Shown here: in pieces, positions 57,591 through 64,000 of the stretch | Layout: every line of letters begins with the position of its first letter | Numbering within the stretch: the stretch's first letter is position 1 | Assembly (NCBI RefSeq): GCF_033568475.1 | Contig: NC_133122.1 | Location: 183,787,449-183,851,448 of the forward strand | Source of the DNA: Henckelia pumila | Lineage: Eukaryota; Streptophyta; Magnoliopsida; Lamiales; Gesneriaceae | Direction: 5' to 3' | Length of the DNA: 64,000 bases | The notes under the pieces: model-generated | What the model was told of the DNA's origin: nothing | Databases searched by the model: none | Seen by the model: the letters and a program-made list of their open reading frames with translations, nothing else | Made by a program: the position numbers and the translations under genes

Positions 57591-59849
57591 GGCGACTGCC
57601 AAGTTTATCAAGAAAAGCACCAAATTAGGTTGGAAAAACAAGAAAGAGATCAGAAGAAAAAATGTTTCTTGATTAAATGTGCTCTCAAACAAAATAGACT
57701 TGTCAGAAAAATTGAAGGCAATTAATTGGTAGTTAGTTGATCAGTACTGATAGCTCATTAGCTATATTAAGAACATAACAATCTGTGAAATGAAAATATG
57801 AATTTCACACAACATGAACTCAGACAAAAACAATCTTAAAATCTAAGTGGGGTAATTTGACCACTTGGGTGTTACTAAGAAATCAAAAGGAGGAGGTTTG
57901 TTTGACGGGAAGAGATTCAAATCCCAGAAAACGTAAAAGAACTGAATCGACATTGAAACCTGGATTCATCGCTGGAGTTGAGACGAAAACTGAAAACTGA
58001 AAAGTATATATTATATGAATGAAAATGGCGAATAGAAATTAATGGAGGAGTGTGAGAATTTAATGTAGTATGACTTTGCAGCTGGGCCTTTCTCTCCTCG
58101 TTTTACACCTTCTGAATTGATATCTTCCGCTGTATATTATTATTTTTTAAGTACAAAAATCAACGTCGAAACTTCTGCACGACAATTATTATACGTGTTA
58201 ATTTGGTCAGACGAAATTTTGTTTAAATATATTCATGAAAAAAATATTATATTTTATATAAAAATAAAACTTTTATAAGAGTCTACCCAAAAATATATTT
58301 AGCACCTGTTAAAAAAATTCTCGTTTTCTAGAAAAAAAAAATTTTCGTTTTAAAATTTAATTAAATAATGCACTCACCTAATTTGAAAATTCGGAGTATC
58401 TTTGAATTCGATTCTGGCAACCCTTGAGAAGTCCTGAAAGTTGACTTCTTTTTTTCTTTTTCTTTTTTTATTTTTGTTTCGATTTTGTCAAATTAAAGTA
58501 CTGATCGTGGCTCCAGATTGAATGAATAATTTGTGGAGTAAGTATTGCCAAGGATGCACTTTGTTTCTTTCAAATGATTTTTTTTTCAAGAAAAATAATT
58601 TAAATAAAGTAACGACTTTTTAGGCTTTTAAAAGCTTTAGATTGCCTTTAAATTCCACTAGCATATGACCCCGCTGCAGGGGAATAAAAAATTAATTTTG
58701 ACATGAGCTGATACGAAAATTAACGATTTAGGAGTTTTACGGTTTGGATCAGATTAGGTTGTACTCAAAATTTGAGTCGAAAAAAAATGTGGTTGGATTG
58801 AATTAAAGTTGATCTGGATCATTCATCAACCCGAAATCACTCGATCTATGGCCCATCTAATTTATTTATATCTTTTTAAGGTTTGGCTAGTACAAAAAAA
58901 GTATAAAACGATAGAAAAATGAAACTTAAAAAAATATTTTATGATGATTAAAACTTTTTTTTAAAATTTTATATTGATATTATAAATTTTCATAATGCAA
59001 TTTTTAATTGTGAAATATTTAAATTTTCTAAAAAATTATTTATTTGTGGAATAATTAATAGATCATACGATTAAATTCTTAATTTAAATATTTCAACTCA
59101 TAAAATATAATTATTTTTTTTGTCATATTGAATCGAGATTTTAATATCAAGTGTTTAAATTAAAATATTATTATCATTATTATTATTTGTTTTGAATTTT
59201 TATTTAATTATTTCTTTAAAAATAAATAAATAATGCTTCGTTGGCCGTTGCATAACATGATATCAGGTTGGTGCATGTTCGGGTTTATAATTTTAAAGTT
59301 GGTCAAGGATCGGAGTCGGATCACCAGGCTGTTTTTAAGCAATTTTTTTTCCCCAAGTATGAACTACAAAGTATAAATTATCATTTTCTTGAATAACCAT
59401 ATTTTTTAATTTTACCAAAAAAACTATGATTTTTCATTTTTTAAAAAAATGCAGGATAACAAGCTTTGCCCACTGAGTAGTGAGTACTGAAAGCCTATGC
59501 ATGCGTTATACAACTTTGTTTTACTGTTTTTTTTTAAAAAAAATAATAATAAATTTTTGCGTAAACTATATGCATGAAAGCAGTATATATAAAAACTTAA
59601 ATTGTATAGTATATGAAAAAGTTTGTTAAATTTTCTGATTGAATTTATTGGCATTAAAATACAAGTCATATTTATTAATTAATATAAAATTAAGAAATAT
59701 ATTCGACACGCGTAAACATACCACCGAATACATTTATCTCAGTTCAAATATAATATAGCAGCCCGCAATATACGATGATATCAAAAATTTACTTCAGCAT
59801 CGATCTAGTAGAGCGGATCTTCAAATCTTTTACAAAGCGGGTTGGGTAT
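57591..59849. other. Upstream of the SEC14 gene and AT-rich intergenic DNA
   Basis: About 57600-58080 probably holds leader and promoter of the SEC14 gene: TTGGCAG just before the ATG could be an acceptor of a leader intron. From 58100 on the DNA is AT-rich with no gene. A TCGGGTT/AACCCGA-type worn repeat lies near 58700-58850. Confidence 0.45.
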
Positions 59850-60320
59850 GACGTGGTTCTTGACAGACCGAAACTTTGTTAGGAGGCGCCCAAGGTGTTT
59901 TCGGCGTGATCCATCCGATGTCCGATGCCTAAATCAGTGCTCAGAAGATGAAGAGATCAATAAAACAAGAATAAAAATAAGCGAGTATGTGAGCAAAAGT
60001 GAATATGTTAAACCATAAGAAATACCTGATAATAAAGGCTGGAGGCGTGAGTTACCTTCTTGAAATAGAACTCTAGTTACGACAAAACTCTACCAAGGTA
60101 GAAGAATAAAGTAGGTAGAACTCAATTACCATGGCGGGCCGACGACTAAGAATCTTGAGCCGACATAAAATTCAATCAAATCTCGAATTTGTTGTAGCTT
60201 ATCTTTATTTGTTGAAGATTCTCAAATATTTCTGATTATCCAAGCTTTCATATGTTGGGCCCCGGTCGGGCCTCCACATTACCTAGCATGGGCTCGGTAC
60301 ATTGGGTTCAGCAGCTAGGA
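59850..60320 (-). repeat. Probable LTR remnant of a Tat-lineage Gypsy element
   Basis: On the minus strand CTTCTGAGCACTGATTTAGGCATCGG and the GC-rich GGAGGCCCGACCGGGGCCC resemble the R/U5 parts of Tat/Retand LTRs. Borders are not clear. The call leans on the Tat protease fragment to its right. Confidence 0.4.
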
Positions 60321-61340
60321 CTTGAATTAGAAATATTATGTTTGAGCACGCGTGTTTAAAACGCTACTGGTTTTTCTATTTTGGTTTTTACTTGTTTTTA
60401 GGGTGATCTATTTTCTCACTTTGTTGAAAAAATTAGTTTTTTTTAACAATCACTAGTATTACTTATCGTAATCTGAATATTTTTTTAGTGATTATTTTAC
60501 CATGAAACATCGCAAAAGTACTGGTTACTTGTGCATAATTATCTCCGAGATATTTATTGTTTAAGTTTATTTGTTCAACTATATGTTGTCTTGAAGTGTT
60601 GACAAAACATGAGAAACAAAACTTACTCTAAAATTTACAGTTATTTACTCCTGTTAAGATGTCAAAACCTTTCAAGTCATTAGTTCATCATGAAAGTTGG
60701 ATTCACTAGTTCTTTTTATATTTCAAGCTATGGGTGGTTGGCTTGTTTTAGCGGAATGATAGCTTTGTGGAAATATGTTGATGTTGTGTACACTCAGATC
60801 ATTAATGGAACCTTCTACCAGACATGAAACAAATATCAAAGCCATGATTTGGAGAAAATTCTAAATAGGCGGGAGACGAGTAGAATTGATCATGAAAAGC
60901 TAAACCATTGATCATTTAATATTTTTTTGGCATAAGAAACTTGCAAGTTGATTTTTTTGTTATAATTTTTAGGAACCTAATAACATTGCGAATATGAGTG
61001 ATTATGTTCAAAATTATGTTGAGGCATTATCTGAAAGCTAGGAAGACACGGTATGACACATCCACAAAATTGCACTTTTAACTTTTTGTCGTTCGTTTTT
61101 TTTTGTCACTCAAAATAGATTGTAGAAGGAAAAAATATGACTGCAGGACCAAAATTTTCTACATTAACAGTGTCCTCTAACAAATTTCATTCCTCTTTTT
61201 TTTTTTCTTGCAATTCAAGTTCATAACAATCTCATTTACAATATTTATTTATTTATGATTAATAAGTTTCGTGTTTGGAAAATCAAGTGCATTATAGCAT
61301 CCATACAACTGGATTAACCACTACGGTGAAATAAAAATTG
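60321..61340. other. No gene seen
   Basis: AT-rich DNA without recognisable coding sequence; possibly decayed interior of the Tat element. Confidence 0.4.
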
Positions 61341-61387
61341 TTATATTATATTATATTATATTATATTATATTATATTATATTATATA
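61341..61387. repeat. (TTATA)n microsatellite
   Basis: About nine TTATA units in a row. Confidence 0.95.
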
Positions 61388-61410
61388 TGTATATATATAT
61401 GTTGACACCT

Positions 61411-62215
61411 CTATATATAATTGGATCTGGTTCGACTCGAACCTGATACGGGACATTTTCTTCTAGGATGTTCACCTGCTCCCGACCTCGTAGTCCAGGT
61501 GACCATTTTTTGTTCTATCCGAACTTCTTCTACACAACATTTTCGAGAAGTTTTCTGATCTCGTTGCACCTCACCGACCTCATTACCTACTGGAAATTTT
61601 ATTTTCTGGTGCAGGGCTGAGGCCACAGCCATGAAGGTTTTCATGGCTAGTATTTCTAGAATGGCGTTGTATGTTGATGGTGCGTCCACAACAATAAAAC
61701 TAACGATCCTGGTCTTTCGGATGTGTGCATTGCCCAAAGTGAGTGACAAGTTAATCAAACCTATGAGAGGGATCGCATGCCCGGTGAACCTGAACAATGC
61801 AGCTACCACCGGTTCCATCTTATATTCTCCCAAATCCATCTGATTTATCGTTTCTTGGAAAAGTGCATTAACCGAGCTTCTCGAATCCACAAAAATATGA
61901 GCCACATCATAATTAGCTACCATGGCTCGGATGACTAGTGCATCATTGTGAGTGTCGGGTATACCTTTCAAATCTTTCGGGCCAAAGAAAAATTGGGCTT
62001 GTTCGAATCACATGGTCGGCGATTTTCATATTGGTCAGCTTCCGACCACTCGTCTTTATTGCTCTGTTGGAATCCCCATCTGTTGGTCCTCCAGAGATCA
62101 TGTTAATAACTCTTTTCGCGGGAGGGGGTGGCCTTCGATTGTTACCTGGCTGGTTTTGATTTGGACGTTGAGGCTGATCCTGGGAAGGGTCAGACTTTTT
62201 CCTTTTTAATACGTC
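61411..62215 (-). pseudogene. Tat-lineage Gypsy gag end and protease remnant
   Basis: On the minus strand the nucleocapsid end is marked by RPPPPAKRVINMISGG and PTDGDSNRA, a hallmark of Tat elements. After frameshifts comes the protease: DLKGIPDTHNDALVIRAMVANYDV, HIFVDSRSSVNALF, GLINLSLTLGNAHI, FIVVDAPSTYNAIL. The catalytic DSG/DSS triplet reads DSR, and the LGR after NAI is changed, so the enzyme is dead. RT and later domains are missing on the left side. At 62215 it is cut by another LTR. Confidence 0.85.
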
Positions 62216-62532
62216 TGTACCTCAGTAATATACTCCTAGGTGCCCCGCATCTACGGTCCAACACTATAATTTAAAATACCCATGCATCAGTAATCATGCT
62301 CTAAAATCCTTAACTAAGTTATTAAATATTCCATAATATTTTTAGGGAACTCGGACCATACTTGTGTCCATCTTCAGCCCGCTGATGGCGACTGACCTGC
62401 AACTTGGGCACTACTCCGGAGACTGTCCGCGAAATCCCGGACCCGCCTAGGTGACTAGAAACACCTAAAAACACTACTAAAGAAGAGAGGAAGAAAGTTG
62501 AAAGGTTCACCAAATGAGGCTCTCAGACCTCC

Positions 62533-62540
62533 TATTTATA
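62533..62540 (-). promoter_or_regulatory. TATA box of the Gypsy LTR promoter
   Basis: The minus strand reads TCTATAAATAGG, a strong plant TATA context, with a TC-rich leader about 40-70 bases downstream. This places U3 to the right (62545-63088). Confidence 0.75.
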
Positions 62541-62546
62541 GATGAA

Positions 62547-62930
62547 GTTCAGATGGTCCGAACTCCCCATTCGGATCATCCGATCTCTACATGTGAGCCA
62601 CTTGTCCTGCCAAAACTTCGGATCATCCGATCTTTACCCTCGGACGGTCCGATCTCCTCTACGCATCCAATCAAATGCATGGATTCTATGCACCTGTTCT
62701 GGTGACACATCGGGCTCCGATCCTTCTCTTTGGATCGTTCGATCCCAAAATAATACGGCATCCATGATGTCATTACAATAATTGATATTGGAAACATGTC
62801 CGCCTTGAGTTCAAATTGTCCAAACTTGCAATCGGATCGTTCGATCCCTTCGCAGCTTCCGAACTCAAGCTACCCTTCCGAACTCAATTACTTCGGATCA
62901 TCCGATCCTTGGTTTCGGATCTTTCGATCC
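62547..62930. repeat. Seven or eight TCGGATCRTYCGATC palindromes in U3
   Basis: Copies at 62571-62585, 62618-62632, 62640-62654, 62730-62744, 62832-62846, 62893-62907 and 62915-62929, and a diverged one near 62547. All share TCGGA...CGATC dyads and lie within 400 bp upstream of the TATA box. Confidence 0.88.
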
Positions 62931-63088
62931 CTCCGAGATCTAGAAACCCACTGGACCATTTTCAAGTGTTCTGAATTCATTTTTCAACTCCTTAGACTCA
63001 TAAGGAATTTTCTTAATCTATTTTTCCCCAATCTAAACACGATTACACCACTAATCAAGAATTAGATATTAATTTAGGATTCGGGTCA

Positions 63089-64000
63089 CTAAATTCTCTC
63101 TCTTCCCTTAAAATATTTTGTCTTCAAAATCTAGGGAAATCCTGATAATGTAACGCACAACCTAACTTATCACATTCACCAATAGCTCCGATCTAATCAA
63201 CATTTGACCGAATAGCCTTCGACCAATCAGACCCAGCAAAAACCTACATGGTTGATCCCTCACTGAAACACATCAATCTCAATGACAAGATTGAAGCCTA
63301 ACCTCGGTTCTAACTCCACTCTGCCATCGAGAACCCAAAGATAGCGTTGAAATCAATTTCCTGACAAATTTCTACTGCTGCAATTCAAAAATCCACTAGA
63401 ATATTAAACAGCACAACTAACGAAAATTATAATCATTGACAACTTTGAATGAAAATCTAACAGATCACTCAGAAATTTACGTCAAACTTTCTACACAATT
63501 AGTATTATTATGCAATTCCTGAGACTCCAACAGATCTCTAAGTACTGTTGATTATCAAAATAGCTGCTAACCATCTATTAACACGATCCCTATGATATCT
63601 AACCCGAATATCACGAGGTTCCTGTAGTATTCTAACTGCCCACCGGATACCAACTTTAACTAAAACAGCGACGCTGACTGCGAATCTTAGCGATGAAATT
63701 TCTTGCTAACACCATAACTTATCATCAACTATCTTCCAGATACGCACAATCTCTTCCACTATAATCTATCTACATCAACGAAAAGAGAAGACAGGATACA
63801 TGTATACTGTATCGCTAACTTTCCTGTCACTGTCATCGCATGGCGACCACATCGCTGCACATCACTCATTCTTATCTAAAAACTTTAGATTACCTTTCTA
63901 GTGGTATGATTACAATCATGCGGTATACTTGAACTTATTACGACCAGTCCTGATCCTAATACCTGAATCTCATTACTGAAGATGTCATCCAATTGATTCT
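63089..64000 (-). other. Interior edge of the last Gypsy element, coding part not recognised
   Basis: By position this should be the end of pol of the minus-strand element. I could not find a chromodomain or integrase motif. The region has stops in all frames and may be decayed or a non-coding spacer. Confidence 0.4.

Larger units (their letters stand above)
62216..63088 (-). repeat. 3' LTR of another Gypsy element running off the right edge
   Basis: On the minus strand it starts TGACCCGAATCC after a purine-rich AAGGGAAGAGAGAG tract and ends GAGGTACA (873 bp). The sequence before it, GAAGACAAAATATTTTAAGGG, resembles the DFEDK-FFKGG-type ends of Gypsy pol. It inserted in the Tat fragment at 62215. 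The other LTR is outside the window. Confidence 0.75.

Noticed and set aside
1-64000. CRISPR arrays, operons or ribosome-binding sites
   Set aside because: The window is plant nuclear DNA; the regular repeats here are LTR modules, satellites or microsatellites without spacer/repeat architecture.

Overview
This is nuclear DNA of a flowering plant. The evidence is split genes with GT-AG introns, a plant HAN-type GATA factor, a Maf-like gene, a plant SEC14-type gene, a nuclear gene for mitochondrial ribosomal protein L6, a tRNA-Gln(CUG), and nested plant LTR retrotransposons (Athila, Tekay, SIRE-like and Tat lineages), Helitron remnants and MITEs. The gene structures fit a eudicot. A diverged repeat near 10.6 kb resembles elements I associate with Lamiales, but that is only a weak hint.

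Layout. 1-2.6 kb: the 5' end of a minus-strand Athila-type element (LTR, tRNA-Asp primer site, broken gag) that runs off the left edge. 2.6-6.8 kb: intergenic, AT-rich, with microsatellites and a MITE-like inverted repeat. 6.8-14.2 kb: the gene-rich island, with the HAN-like GATA gene (+), a possible broken arabinogalactan gene, a one-exon METTL21-type lysine methyltransferase (-), tRNA-Gln (+) and a nine-exon Maf-like pyrophosphatase gene (+). 16.4-26.6 kb: a complete, young Tekay chromovirus (-) with nearly identical 2.7-kb LTRs and a 5-bp target duplication. It sits exactly at the edge of a Tourist-like element that itself holds a hAT MITE. 28.1-31 kb: mitochondrial RPL6 (+) with a probable leader intron, then an AE7/MIP18-like gene fragment. 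31-41.5 kb: a Copia element (-) torn open, with a Helitron helicase pseudogene (+) and about 5 kb of very AT-rich tandem repeat inside it. 41.6-45.1 kb: MITEs, a solo Athila-family LTR, a MITE cluster and a short tandem repeat. 45.2-55.2 kb: a SIRE-type Copia element (+) with gag, pol and a 2-kb third ORF. 55.9-57.6 kb: a five-exon SEC14/CRAL-TRIO gene (-). 59.8-64 kb: Tat-lineage fragments (-), then the 3' LTR and internal edge of another Gypsy element (-) that runs off the right edge.

Two observations stand out. First, the SIRE-like element carries about 13 copies of a dyad-symmetric module, built of GGTGTTG half-sites and inverted CAACACC half-sites in 12-bp phase. The copies are spread over the whole element (LTRs, coding and non-coding parts), and I saw none elsewhere in the window. 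Two lie at conserved protein positions where no insertion is needed to explain them. Together with the extra ORF this recalls the motif arrays recognised by VANDAL anti-silencing proteins, but that link is inference. Second, the Tekay element has a 196-nt, U-rich GT-AG segment exactly between gag and protease. Removing it restores the family's continuous Gag-Pol frame, so splicing could set the Gag to Gag-Pol ratio. Several other LTRs here also carry repeated palindromic modules in their U3 regions.
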